A stretch of 64,000 nt of DNA from Eukaryota sp. TZLM1-RC (GCA_040285825.1 JAUPSS010000002.1:248001-312000), one strand, 5' to 3'. Shown: positions 42,000 through 52,861, counted from the stretch's first letter. Numbers and translations are program-made. The notes: generated from the letters alone by a model not told the origin.

Positions 42000-42776
42000 C
42001 AACAATTCCACAAGTTCATCGCACTATCTTAACTGATTCTACATGGACTTTGAATATGAGATTTCGTTCTTTTATCTGGCCTGATAATTTACCTCATAAT
42101 TCAATTTGTAAATGTTCTCGAAAAATTACAATTGCTCATTTGTAAAATTGTAAACATTTTATTAATTTTAGAAGCAAGGTTCACGATGCTGTAAGAGACC
42201 AATTATATTGTATGTGTAAGTCTCATAGAATTGAATCCTTTTTGGAACTTCTGTTGCCAAGTCTGTTTGATGCAGAAGATGATTTTCATAAGATTAATAG
42301 ATGTGATGTCATATTACCTGGATTAGATGGAACCTTCATTTTATTGGATGTAATGTCTGTTCATCCTTGTAATGCCTCAAATAAAAAACTTGCTAATTCT
42401 GAAATTCATAATCCTCTTTCAATCGCTGAGAATTTCGAAATCATAAAATACAATGAACCTTCATCCAAATTTTCGGCCAACAGCATGCAAAATACAATTT
42501 GTGTTCATTTGTATCTTCTATATGGTTCACTTGATCCAACGGCTATACGTTTTTTGACAGATTTTGAAATGATTGTAAAGAGATGAGCTAACGGAAATTT
42601 CAACAGATTGTTTTTGCATAATAGAATTGTGTTTTCTATTTTTAAGGGGATGTTGAAGATGGTTTCTGATGCTTTGCTTTCTCTTGCATCTCATTATGAG
42701 AGAGTTGCATCTAGTGTTTTTGTTTTGGCAGAGATGGATTATTTAAATGTTGATTTATAGGTTTTTAATAAAATTG

Positions 42777-43158
42777 ATAATTAAAGAAAACTCTGCTATA
42801 ATGGATTCGAAAAACACATAACCAAAACAATACACAAAGGAAAATCATCAAAACATTAAGTAACAAGTGTATGTTTACCATGATGTTTATATTGAATCTG
42901 GTGTACTATTTGTTACAGAACTAACCAAACTGATAAATACTCGATATCAAAACTTTTCTTCAGGTTCATCTTCTGGAATGGAGTGTCGTCGAGCAAGATG
43001 TGCTCTCTTTTTTGCTCTCAGTTGCTCAACAGTTTCATGTTTATGAATTCCCTCTTCTGCTAGTGTAGATATTTCGGTGTCAGTTTGTTGCTCTTTGTCT
43101 GACATTATGGAATGTATGGCAAGTGATTACACTGTGTAACTGACTTCGCAGGTTTCAT
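42777..43158. other. Short single-copy island between repeats
   Basis: About 380 bp between the alpha copy and repeat copy C. It contains the 52-codon ORF described separately and no other recognisable feature. Confidence 0.5.
42947..43105 (-). CDS. Small ORF, 52 aa, acidic/basic, possible phosphoprotein
   Basis: ATG at 43,105 and TGA at 42,947-42,949. It starts MSDKEQQTDTEISTLAEEG, continues with HKHETVEQLRAKKRAHLARR, then HSIPEDEPEEKF. It is a predicted helix with a RRHS-I basophilic kinase site (PKA/AKT-like) near the end. Composition is unlike the AT-rich relics around it, and the ORF lies in the only non-repeated piece of this stretch. No family recognised. It could be a chance ORF or the last exon of a lost gene. 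Confidence 0.35.
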   Translation of the reverse strand: MSDKEQQTDTEISTLAEEGIHKHETVEQLRAKKRAHLARRHSIPEDEPEEKF

Positions 43159-43194
43159 TACAAATATTGTCTATAACAATGAAATAAGTATCCT

Positions 43195-43700
43195 TTACTC
43201 TGATATCCAGGGACTGAGTTTCTGAGAAGTGGAAAATTTTCTCCTTAATACCTTTTTCTTTGAACCTTCATCAACCTTGACTCTCTGCAGGTATACTGGT
43301 CTATCTTCACCATTTACATGTGCTTCCATCACGGCCAACATATTCAGCGAAGCATTTCGATCTCTATTCCACAATCTTTTGCATAATTTACATATGGCAA
43401 GCCCATAATCAATAGACATCTCATGTCTCTTCCATGGCCTTGGACTTTGTACCATCGGAATGTTTCAACTGTTTTCTCAGCTTTCTTACAGTTGAAACAA
43501 CAGCAACTGGTTCGAAACTCATCAATTTGAAAGACCATATTACCAGCCTTTTTAAATACAATTCTCAAACCTTTTTTTGGTAGTTTCTTTGAATTTCATA
43601 CATTTGCCTGGTTCCCAGTCTCCGATTCCGGTAACTACTTGGCTGGAATCACCAATTTCTTTTTTGAAGCACTGAATCGTTCTTACCTCAGATCTTGTGC
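43195..43700 (-). pseudogene. Fanzor/TnpB-like C-terminal relic (copy C)
   Basis: Better preserved than copy A. GIGDWEPGKCMKFKETTK is followed by GLRIVFKKAGNMVFQIDEFR, TSCCCFNCKKAEKT and, after a 1-bp frameshift near 43,450, GLAICKLCKRLWNRDRNASL with NMLAVMEAHVNG. The two C-x2-C pairs and the RDRNAS Asp are intact. The upstream RuvC parts are missing: the relic fades out near 43,700, next to the 3' end of the beta retrotransposon. Confidence 0.68.
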
Positions 43701-43799
43701 GATTTATTTCAACTCACCATCTTTGTTGTCTACATAATTTTTTGTAATAGACCTCATCAATCTTAATGTTTGTATTGTTCTCTTAAAATACTCTATAAA

Positions 43800-45735
43800 T
43801 TTTTTTATTCAAATTTTTTTTATTTACTAATTTATTTCAACGAGAAACTAAACCACAAAATTCAAATTCTAAATCTTCATAGCCCAAATCAGCCAAAAAG
43901 AATTGACTGGAAGTTTTTCCTTCATAAAAACGACCCAGACATAATATAACAGCAAATAATAAGGGTATAACACCTTTAAAATTTGAAAATACAATTCTGT
44001 TTGCCAAAACGTCTTGTCAAAAAAACCTTCCCTGTATGATGTTTCACAATTTCAACAAAATCATTCAAGAAAGACAAAGCAATTGGCCTAAGGGAGCCAT
44101 GCACGAAGAAAGCAAATGGACAACGGACACAATGAGTTTGCGATTCGGCATTCAAGGATAGCAACTTTGTTGTATTTATCAATCTTGGATTTTTGGGTAA
44201 CACATAAGGGGTCCTTATGTTTTGACTGAGCTAATGGTAGGAAAGAATTATTACAGACATCAGTTGATCTCACATCAATAATGATTGTCGTCCCTTCAAG
44301 ATTTTCAAGCATTAAATCACTTCTATTTCGACCAAAAAAAACCAAACTATCTTCATCAACCCAACGAGAACGATGGATCTAAATAGGAACCAATTCAATG
44401 TGACTTTGACCTATAATAGAGTTGCTCCCTTATTGCTTTGCGAATTTTTGAACGAAAGTAACAAGTGTTTACAATTAAAAAGAAGGTTGGAGAAATTTTT
44501 GATCCACATTTGCAAATCAAATTATGAGGTACGTATCGGGCCAAGTGAAACATCGAAGGCGCATTGTACAAGAAAACGTATCATCATCTAAAAGATCACA
44601 GATTTGAGGAATTTGAGTAAGTATACACGAAGGAGAACTGTTCTGGGCATATAACAAAAAATTTGCGACTGGGGGTTTATCATTTTTGGCCAAGACGAAC
44701 ATTAAAATCCAAGCCTTCAAAAATTATTGTTATTTATTGGTGCAATTTTTAACACAATACCTCAAATTGTCTAGCGTTCTAGGTGGTAGTTTCTGTACAT
44801 TATTGGGAAGACATTTACGCCAAATGTCAGGGGCAAATAATCATGAGTAATGTCAAAATCTCTTGAATAGTTATTACTTACATAATTTAGTAAATCAACT
44901 TCATTTAAAAAGAGTTTACAAATTTGTTTCGTTTATCAAGAAAAGACGCTTGACAAAGAATTGAAGATTTGAAATACCACCAAAATTAGATGATGACAAC
45001 ACAGACTTCGAATTAGTTCAGGATTGACATCAATCAAATTAACTTCCATAAATATGTCAAGTCTATATCTTGTGAAATTGAACTGGGTTGAAATTTGCTT
45101 CCAATCTGGCTACAAAATTGGTTGTGTGATCATTATTACCCAAGTTCAATGAGTAATCAATTTAATGGGGAATTTTGACTTCTTGATGTACTTCACCTCC
45201 TAATAAATAAATTTTAAAATAAATTATTATTATTATTCAAAATAAAAAATAATAGAGGATACTCCTTTCCCACAACAGATGTTTCATCGATAACCTTACA
45301 TCCTTGTAAAATCATAAATTTGACATTACTGGTGAATGATGCAAAGTTGAGCTTATTTTAAATAAAATAGGGACAGAACTAGAAAATGTAACTGAAAATG
45401 CACCATGAATTTAATTTTTCATCGAAACGAATCATAAAGAAAAACTTCTCTTGTGCTGGACTTGATCCAAAGACAACAAGAACCCGAAGTTAACCAATAG
45501 TGAATTGTTGGACAAAAAATGCAGGTCTGAAAGATTCAATGCATCATTAAAGAGTAAAAGAATCAAAGTGTCTTCTTCACTACAGGATTTGATCAAATGT
45601 TGAAAAATTTTCAACATCTCTTCTAAAAAATAATGGGGCAGATGTGACGGGCACAAGTATTTTGTATTGTGACGGTGGAATTGATTACTGATTGATATAT
45701 TTTCTGATCGAATCCATGACCTGTTCATCATCTAA
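43800..45735 (-). mobile_element. RLE non-LTR retrotransposon relic (group beta, copy C)
   Basis: Counterpart of 10,545-12,490 with the same broken frames. Visible pieces: SDLMLENLEGTTIIIDVRST (44,310), CPFAFFVHGSLRPIALSFLN (44,100), AKNDKPPVANFLLYAQNSSP (44,650) and the presumed palm piece at 45,731-45,432 with LLLFNDALNLSDLHFLSN. Confidence 0.7.
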
Positions 45736-46079
45736 CCACCTGTCCTTGAAATAATTACTTTGTGGCCCTCCAAATGATAAATTTCAAACATCAAACTGAT
45801 TTTAAACATTAGTAAAAAAGTGATGTCTTGAAGTGCATTAGGAGGACTACGGTATACCAAGAGCACCACAACAGTAATTATGATATTACACATATTTCGT
45901 GTCTTCCTAGATTGGGTAATATCATAGCAATGTTATGGGTACACATTCACTAACTACCAGGTTTGCTAAATTATTTTTTTTTGTTTTTTTTTCTAAATTG
46001 TGGGGCGCCTATTTCTTAACCAGAAAAATTAAACAATTTTAACATCACCAAATTACTTCCTCAAATGAGAGTAATCTTC

Positions 46080-46815
46080 ACCTACTTTGTGAAACACGTG
46101 TTGAGCAAAAGCAAGTTCCACAACCTCAACCATTTTACCAAGACCTTTGTATAAGCTGAAGACAAATCGATTGGTCCAGAATTTTAACCTAAATGAAGGG
46201 TGTTTTTTAATGATGAAATTATTAAATTCATCCGAAACAAGGATGCCTCAGGTCCCAATCGTCCATTCACAGAAATGGCAAAACCATTGAATTTCACAGT
46301 TTTTCTTCGTTTAGATTTTGGAAACTTATTCATTTTGACTACTAAAGGATCATAATGATTGTGCTTGATCAATTCGGTTCGAGCTAATATTCACATGTTG
46401 AGCACATGTTGATGTCCACAGTTTGTATTAATTGTGTGATCAACTGTCTTAACATCAATTGACAAATGAACATTATCTTTAAACGAGGAAACAACTTTCA
46501 TGGTGTCATTCGTGACAATATCTGGGCATAATGATTTCAACATTACTTCAATTTCTGAACTTAAACCTGAATTACTGCACATCGACCACAAAGTATCACT
46601 CGATTGTGAGAGAAATCACGAAATTTTCCAAATTTGTGACAATCAGAAATATGGTGCAACGTAGCAAATTGTTGACATCTACACCTCAAACCACTATGAC
46701 CAATATGTGCAGGTACACTAAAACGCATTTTCATAATAAGTCTCCAAACATCACCTTCGAGCCATAATCCAAATTTTCGTGGAGGTTGGGTAATAAAGGC
46801 AGTACCAACAAACAC
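46080..46815 (-). mobile_element. RLE non-LTR fragments (group delta): tail and finger/core
   Basis: 46,372-46,080 is the FNGFAISVNGRLGPEASLF tail shared with copy A. 46,815-46,391, outside the repeat, reads RLIMKMRFSVPAHIGHSGLR, CRCQQFATLHHISDCHKF (C-x-C...HH...C finger) and, after a frame change, VMLKSLCPDIVTNDTMKVVS with DNVHLSIDVKTVD (endonuclease region). It is probably the upstream part of the same or a related element. Confidence 0.6.
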
Positions 46816-47059
46816 ACCACAATAACTGGAAACTTCTAATTAAAAACCATAAAGCTTTTGATTTCCTGAATGTTTAGAAGGTAAACCATTCAAAAGTGCT
46901 TCTTCTATATCAGTATTCCTTTTCTGTAAATTTACTACAGCTTTGGTTAACACACCAAAAAAACCAGCTTCAACTATTTCTGGGGGAGTATTTTGGGGTC
47001 TTGCTAAAACTTGTAGCAATAAATTTTGCTAAACTTGTACTGAAAATGTCTAACCTTGT

Positions 47060-47500
47060 ACCATATCAACTTAGACTCTTTATAACAACTCAAACTACTA
47101 GAACACTTCGGATAGTCTCTCATGCTATGTTCTTGCTATGTTTCCCATTCTTTGGACAATCCTTTTCTTATGATCGCTTACACCACATATACCGCAAGAG
47201 AGCGTACACATAGTGTCTTTCTCTACCACAATTACCACATCATCTTGCTTTCTTTCTTCCAACTGTCAAGTCCTTCTTTGCCATAAATCGATTCCTTTTC
47301 AGCTCTGCATGATTTGACTCAACGCGAGATGTGGTGTAGCTATTGAAATGAGTGAACCGATCTGTGTAGCAATGTATAAATTCAGTTCCAACTGGTAGTA
47401 AGCTCTGTTCGTTATAATCAACAGCTTTTTGGAATACATTCGTTGCTCCACAAATCAAGTTCTTGTAAGTGATAAGGAAATCGTTCAATAAAAGTTTCAT
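47060..47500 (-). pseudogene. MULE-like transposase C-terminal relic
   Basis: The ORF 47,500-47,240 has an internal FTHFNSYTTSRVESNHAELK segment. HF-x(n)-TSRVE-x-x-H-x-x-LK is the conserved block near the end of Mutator-like (MULE) transposases. Beyond the stop, in shifting frames, there are cysteine clusters (CGNCGRERH-like, then CGICGVSDHKK) that look like the CCHC knuckles found at MULE C-termini. The DDE core is not present. Terminal inverted repeats were not found. Confidence 0.5.
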
Positions 47501-47930
47501 TGAGGATTAGGTTTCATTGATTAGTGCAGCAGGAACATCGGAAGTACACGAAGACACCAGGTTTATGAGCATATAAGTGAAAAGCAAAGCCTTGTTTGTT
47601 ACTCCGTCTTTTCCAAGATTCCATGAGGATCCTGAAGGAAGACATCTCTTTGTAGGGGAGTGTCATCATTCACTCTAGCACTATCGCCTTCAGGATGTTG
47701 CATCATGATAAAATTTTAGAAAGTACAAGTTTAGCAAAATCCAGTATTTTGATGAAGCAGTTGTATCCAAACATCTTGAGCAAAATCATTTAGATTTTGC
47801 AGGTCATAGAATTCTTTCAGATTGGATTGTTTCACAAATGATAACCACAAGGCAGGAAAACGTTTTTTTGATCGCCCAAATACCCAACATTTTTGGTGCC
47901 CACCATTTTAGGAAGTAAAGATCAGCCAAA
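47501..47930. other. No gene seen
   Basis: About 430 bp between the MULE relic and the tRNA-like fragment. It may be an upstream extension of the decayed transposase, but no frame is readable. Confidence 0.4.
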
Positions 47931-47933
47931 ATC

Positions 47934-47962
47934 TTCTCTCACTGGAATCGAACTCAGATTTT
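47934..47962 (-). pseudogene. tRNA-Gln 3'-end fragment
   Basis: On the minus strand: T-arm and acceptor 3' strand of the tRNA-Gln (CTGAGTTCGATTCCAGTGAG-type sequence, one base lost in the T stem). As at the full genes, it is followed by GATTTTGGCTGA and, about 15 bp on, TTCCTAAAATG. The D arm and anticodon arm are gone. Confidence 0.6.
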
Positions 47963-48059
47963 TTAATGTTTATATAGTTCTCTTAAAATACTTTATAAAT
48001 GCTCCACATCTGCAGTTTTTGAAATTGAATTGTGATAAAGTTGCTTCCCGTTCTTCTAC

Positions 48060-48165
48060 AGAATTAGTTTTTTGATCATTATTCTTCAAGTTCAATGAGT
48101 AATCAATTTCTTGGGGAATATGGACTTATTGCATCACCTCTCAATAAATTAATTGTTCGCTGCAT
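48060..48165 (-). mobile_element. Short RLE non-LTR fragment (beta-like)
   Basis: Matches the 11,870-11,970 part of the beta relic (GATCATTATTCTTCAAGTTC, AATGAGTAATCAATTT, TGGGGAATATGGACT), with substitutions. About 100 bp, isolated. Confidence 0.45.
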
Positions 48166-48434
48166 ACATTGATTAAACATTTGACCTTTTAATAAGAATG
48201 TTCGGAGTTAGATTTGGGCCCAGTACAAATAAACTCGAGTCAAACTTAATTGACTCAACTCGATTCACGAATCGAACGAGTTGAGTGGTATGTACTCATG
48301 CTTATCTTCCATTGACACCATTCCTACTTCAAACATTCTCAAAACTATTGTACTTTTCCTATCTTCATTAGTGTGCTGTTCAAATAACATGTTATATCAA
48401 ATATAAGTAATTTAGTTTATTCAAATAAAAAACC

Positions 48435-49382
48435 ATTTATATAAAGAATCAAATAAAAACAAAACAAACTAAAACACATAAGAAACTAAATTCTCCACGC
48501 CAACTCTTGATGAATCCTTATAAAGTTTAGACATCATTAAACTCAAGTACTTGGGAACACTTCTGTACAAAGCGAAAATGATACGATTTTTCCATAAATT
48601 CTCTGCAAAATTCTTACCACTTGAACGACATAAATTACCAAAATCATTGATGAAATTCAAGGCGGATTGTCCAATGTTGCCAAAAATCGAAAAGGCAAAA
48701 GGAACAAACGAAAACTTCGAATAAAGGTTCTTATTTAAATCATTTAATATCTCAGTATATTTATCTCTCTTACGATCTTCAGCCTTGTTTAAATGACCAT
48801 TAGTACTAAGTAAAACATCATCGCGATAAACAAAAGCAAAGGGATCAACTGTAGTGAAATCAACAACAACTTGAGAGGAATCCACAAAAGGAGCAATTAA
48901 ATCACCTCGACGTGAATTAAAAAGATTATCATCACTATAATGCTTCAACAAGGGGTCTACTTTGCAACTAAAATTGTAACACTTGAACATCTCATATGTC
49001 ACATCACGAACGGCATTATGAAGAACTGACCTATATTGGAGAAATTTCTTACAGCTCACAATATGACGAAAATTGGCAGTAGGTTTTTTGTTACAAATAC
49101 AATAAGAATTGTCCAAAAGACCACTTGGATACATCCCTAATCTCAACCGCATGTTTTGTTTCCAAGCTTCATTTGTTAAGTGAAGACCAAATGGCCTTGG
49201 TTGCTGAGATATTAAACTAGTACAGTTCTGAATGTCTGATAAAAAGGCAGCAAAGACGGGATTATTAATCTTAGTCACACTAAGTCGTTTAGAAAAATCC
49301 AGGTCTTCAAAACCAATAAGAACAGACTTCTGTAATTTCACAACAGCAAGATGAAGGTTGGTGAAAGATCTCGAAGGCACAA
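48435..49382 (-). mobile_element. RLE non-LTR retrotransposon, 5'-truncated (group epsilon, copy 2)
   Basis: The open ORF at 49,380-48,469 (about 303 codons) is the intact version of the copy at 725-2045: CICNKKPTANFRHIVSCKKF, RSVLHNAVRDVTYEMFKCYN, SRRGDLIAPFVDSSQVVVDF, FVPFAFSIFGNIGQSALNFI. It begins exactly inside the ORF (GCCTTCGAG), so the 5' end is truncated. A probable 10-bp duplication (TTATTTGAAT, minus strand) stands just past the 3' end (about 48,417-48,430) and a few bases upstream of the 5' end (about 49,388-49,398). No promoter or RT domain. Confidence 0.82.
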
Positions 49383-49569
49383 ATAATAATTCAAATAATA
49401 ATTATACATAAGAACATCAACTTGACTCATTCAGGTCCAACGATTTGAGTCGAGTTGACTCATTTAGATAATAGGTGATTCGACTTGGAGCTCAGTTGAC
49501 ACAACAAAAAGAGAAATCCTGTTGTTGAACAACTGAGAAATATTAAAAAAAGATTGTTTTTTTCCAAAG

Positions 49570-52097
49570 ATGTTCGTTATTCCACTACTGCTTTTAACTG
49601 TTCTAGCATCGTGTGCTGATCCGCTCATCCATTACACTGTAGGCACTGAAATTCATTACGATCTCCATTCCAATATTGATGTACGCCCAGTTGATAACTC
49701 TAAGCTCTACAAAGGTAGTACTGGTCGCCTCAACAGTTGGGCTGCCATAAGGTGCACCGATATTCAGGGTGATGGTCCTAATAGGAAGTATCTTTTCTTG
49801 ATGAACTGCTTTGATACAAAAGTTGGCACAGGAGAGACGAATGATGATGTTCCCCTTGTCCTTCCCTTCCCTGAATCCGCCTTTGGATCTCTGCTCGGTA
49901 GCTCTGCTCTTGGCAAAGATATGACGTTTCAAATGTCCGCAGCTGGTGAAGTTGAAAAGATATGGGCCTATACCAAAGATGGTAAGTTTCTACTCTGCTT
50001 TCTCTCACTTTAGATGATAGACTCATTCGCATCAGAATTGGTGTCATCAACTCTTTTGCCACCAGCGTCACCGCTGCTGGTTCTCAGAAACGTGTTCTCG
50101 AGCACGATCCAGTTGGTGTCCATTACTCTGCTGTTGCTGGCAAAAGTTCCTCATCCAATCTCCGTGTCCGTAAGACGTTTGGTACCCCTGATTTCAAACA
50201 ATTTGCTGATGAGCGAGTTCAACCTCATATGGTATCTTTCAATGGTGTTGGCGAGGTTGAAATCTCTGCTGAGGGTCATTTTGTTTCTACTCACGTGGAA
50301 CACGATCTCAGAGTACTCCGTCCTGCCAATGGTGATGACCTTTCAGTTGCTTTCAAATCACTTGGTTCTCTCAACATGGGACTCCTCAAAGGACCAATGA
50401 TGGTTAACAAACCAAGCCGTATTCATACGTTTGAAGGCATGTTTCAGCTTGAAAATGAAGGAAATATGACCTCTGATAACATGTTTGACTTCTCTAAGCG
50501 CCTCTTGTTTGCTGATGTCATTCATCCTGCTTCTATTTCACCCCATGATGTTCCTTCTATTCTCTCCTACTCTGCTAACCGAATGCTTGCTGATGATCAA
50601 AATCCTTTAATCCGAACTGTTGGCCTTTTACATGATATTGATACCTCCATCGAATCATCTGAACTAGTGAAGGCTGTAACTAAGACTGTTCACGCAGCTG
50701 CTAATGAAAAGGTTTATGATGTTGCTAAGCTTGGTCTTTATGTACTTTCTGCAGCAATGACGAGGGAATCTAGTGATGAATTAGCAATGTTTATCATGAC
50801 AGACCTTGAAGAAGTAAAACTTGAAGCCATTAAGGTAGCCACTAATTGTCGCTCCCCTACCCTTGATCTTGTTCAAGCTTTGATGTCTCAGTTGGAGTCT
50901 GATGATGAAGAAGTTCGTGTCTCATCTCTATTGGCGCTTGGTTCACTTGCCAAGAAGGTTGATATCCAGTCTCAAGAAGCTATTGTACGTAAGATTGAGT
51001 CAATTTCTTCTAATCCTGATTGGGAAATGAAACATATTGTTGCAGCCATTGGTAATGCCGGAGAGTCATTCCCTCTTGATCTAGCTGTTTCTCTCATCAA
51101 GGAAGCCATCACGCATGAGAATAGTGAAACCCGTGCTCAAGCAGTCAATGCTCTCCGCAAACGTTCTGTTCAGCATTCCAACAATCAGAATGTTGTTGCA
51201 CCCATCATTGTTGCTGGACTTCGTGATGTTTCTGAACATGTCAGAGCTAGTGCTGCCAAGATTGCTTCTCGTCTAGGTTTTGGAAATGGTGTTAAGTTTG
51301 TCAACTCTTTGATGCCCTATAATGTCTCTTGGTCCAAGGATATTGAACTCGGTGGTTCGACAGCTGGTCTCCAGGCAGGATTTGAATTATTTGGTGGCAG
51401 CAACTTTGACTGTAATCACCCAACTTTCAACTATGAAGCTCTAGCTAGAGGTGAGGTCACTGTTACTTTGTTTGATTCTTCTCATTCTGCAGCTTTGGCT
51501 GAAGTTGTTTATGGTAAAATCAATATGCAGCCACTTTCTGACAGAATCTTGGTGACCATTTGGGACGAAACCATTTACTCAAAGCCTCTTCAAGCTTATG
51601 ATTGTAAGGAACATGTCAAGCAAATTTTCCATACTGCGCCTGGTGTTTCCTATTCTTGGGTCTTTTTCATTTCTGTTATTCCTCTTGAAGTAAAGGTCTC
51701 TGCCTCATTAATTTTTAATGTCGAATGGGCTTGGGCTGTTTGCGATGGTGATTTGAGTGCTGTTGTCGACATTAGACCAAATGCTGTTGTCATGCTTTCA
51801 GGTTCTGCTCAGATCAATCTACTTATTGTTAGTGCTGGTGTGGAAATCAATGGAAATTTACATTCTAGAATTGTACCTGCAGCATATGTCAAAGGTTCCC
51901 TTTGTACGGTTGGCTTAAAGGCTACTCATATCATGAACCCTGTCAATGTTGATATTAACGCCTTTTTCAGAGTGTACAAGTGTAAATTCTGGTTCTTCAA
52001 TTGTAAGCTTCGCAATAAGAATGTTTATAATGTGTTCCATTGGGGTCTTCCCTCTCATGAACAAGTTCTCTTTGACAAGAACTATAAAATTGCTTAG
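49570..52097 (+). CDS. Secreted vitellogenin/MTP-like lipid-transfer protein (2 exons)
   Basis: Exons 49,570-49,981 and 50,014-52,097, intron 32 nt (GTAAGT...TTTAG), 831 aa. Signal peptide MFVIPLLLLTVLASCADP. Residues about 20-280 look like the N-terminal beta-barrel of the large lipid transfer protein family (IHYTVGTEIHYDL ... FLMNCFD). Residues about 290-560 are alpha-helical repeats (DDEEVRVSSLLALGSLAKK; NSETRAQAVNALRK; VSEHVRASAAKIASRLG). The last 270 are beta-rich (GEVTVTLFDSSHSAALAEVV; VDIRPNAVVMLSGSAQINLL) with Cys pairs near the end. There is no von Willebrand D domain, so the size and content are closer to MTP or a short vitellogenin. Role inferred: extracellular or ER-lumen lipid carriage. 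AATAAA at 52,121. Confidence 0.75.
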
Positions 52098-52861
52098 ATT
52101 GTGTTTGTTGTGTATATACCAATAAAGTTATTGTTTAGTTTTACACCTTCAAGAGTTTGGTCAATTTTGTTTTCTCCATGACAAATCAGCACAGATGTGG
52201 GCAAAAATAGATTAAACATAGTATCTTCACAAGTAAATATTTAAATATTCTTGAATTATTTTGCGAAACCAATTTAACAAAGTATTATTGAGGGATTGCA
52301 ATGCTTCTTTGTGCTCCTAGTAAATGATGTACGACAATTTTGCCATTAGTTAGGTCTGTTTAAATGTAGAAATTAAAATTCGAACTTTGTGAAACCCTTT
52401 ATAGATTTAAGACAAATTATATTTATGAAAGAAGGTGCCGATTTAGTCCAACATCAGTTTTAAATAATCAAAGAATAAAGTATCACTGTAGGAAGTTCGA
52501 ACAACTGATCGAACCTTGCGTGTCCCAGACTTCCGAGCTTGTACATAACATAGCTTGTAGAAACATAATAGTGGGGAAATTCCAATTATTTAAACTTTTA
52601 ATTGTCCCCTTCATCTCAATTCTAAGCTAACAGCTCACAAAAAATGATATTTACAAACAGCTGTTGATGGCTTGTCCTAGCTTAGATCCAAATGGTAACA
52701 CCAGTGGCTTTGTTCTCTTCGATTCCAGGGATATTTAGTAAATCAATCAGCATTCAATAATTTATTTAAACTACGTTAATTGTGAAGAACTCAAGAAACA
52801 GAGAACATTAACTCAAACTAAAGAAATAAGAAAAAGAATATGTACATAAATACAAAAAAAA
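52098..52861. other. No gene seen; convergent 3' flank
   Basis: Between the vitellogenin-like gene (+) and the kinase (-). After the poly(A) signal at 52,121 there is AT-rich sequence without coding frames or repeats shared with the rest of the window. Confidence 0.5.

Larger units (their letters stand above)
35480..42776 (+). mobile_element. RLE non-LTR copy (group alpha) split by the gypsy insertion
   Basis: The left part (35,480-35,863) encodes a post-RT region (MCQSTFLGGCNNFIYEFSFR, then GFDVTLGLAKKKNPAFAKLL). The right part (42,000-42,776) continues with TLNMRFRSFIWPDNLPHNSI, CKCSRKI (finger), SKVHDAVRDQLYCMCKSHRI, RCDVILPGLDGTFILLDVMS (core; the G of GD is C here) and the LYGSLDPTAIRFL tail. 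The two parts join in frame if the LTR element and one CAAC are removed. A stop in the finger (about 42,144) and others show that it was already decayed. Confidence 0.8.
43159..46375. repeat. 3.2-kb repeat unit, copy C (direct repeat of 9,912-13,132)
   Basis: Same order and orientation as copy A: Fanzor relic, beta relic, delta fragment. It lacks the tRNA-Gln and TR-GAG element that follow copy A, because shared sequence stops at AATTCG (46,375). Small indels distinguish the copies, for example an extra AA in AAAAAAACC near 44,020. Confidence 0.85.

Noticed and set aside
49570-52097. Vitellogenin-like gene as proof of an animal genome
   Set aside because: The family assignment is by architecture only, and the GH25 type and compact structure point elsewhere. 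I leave the lineage open.
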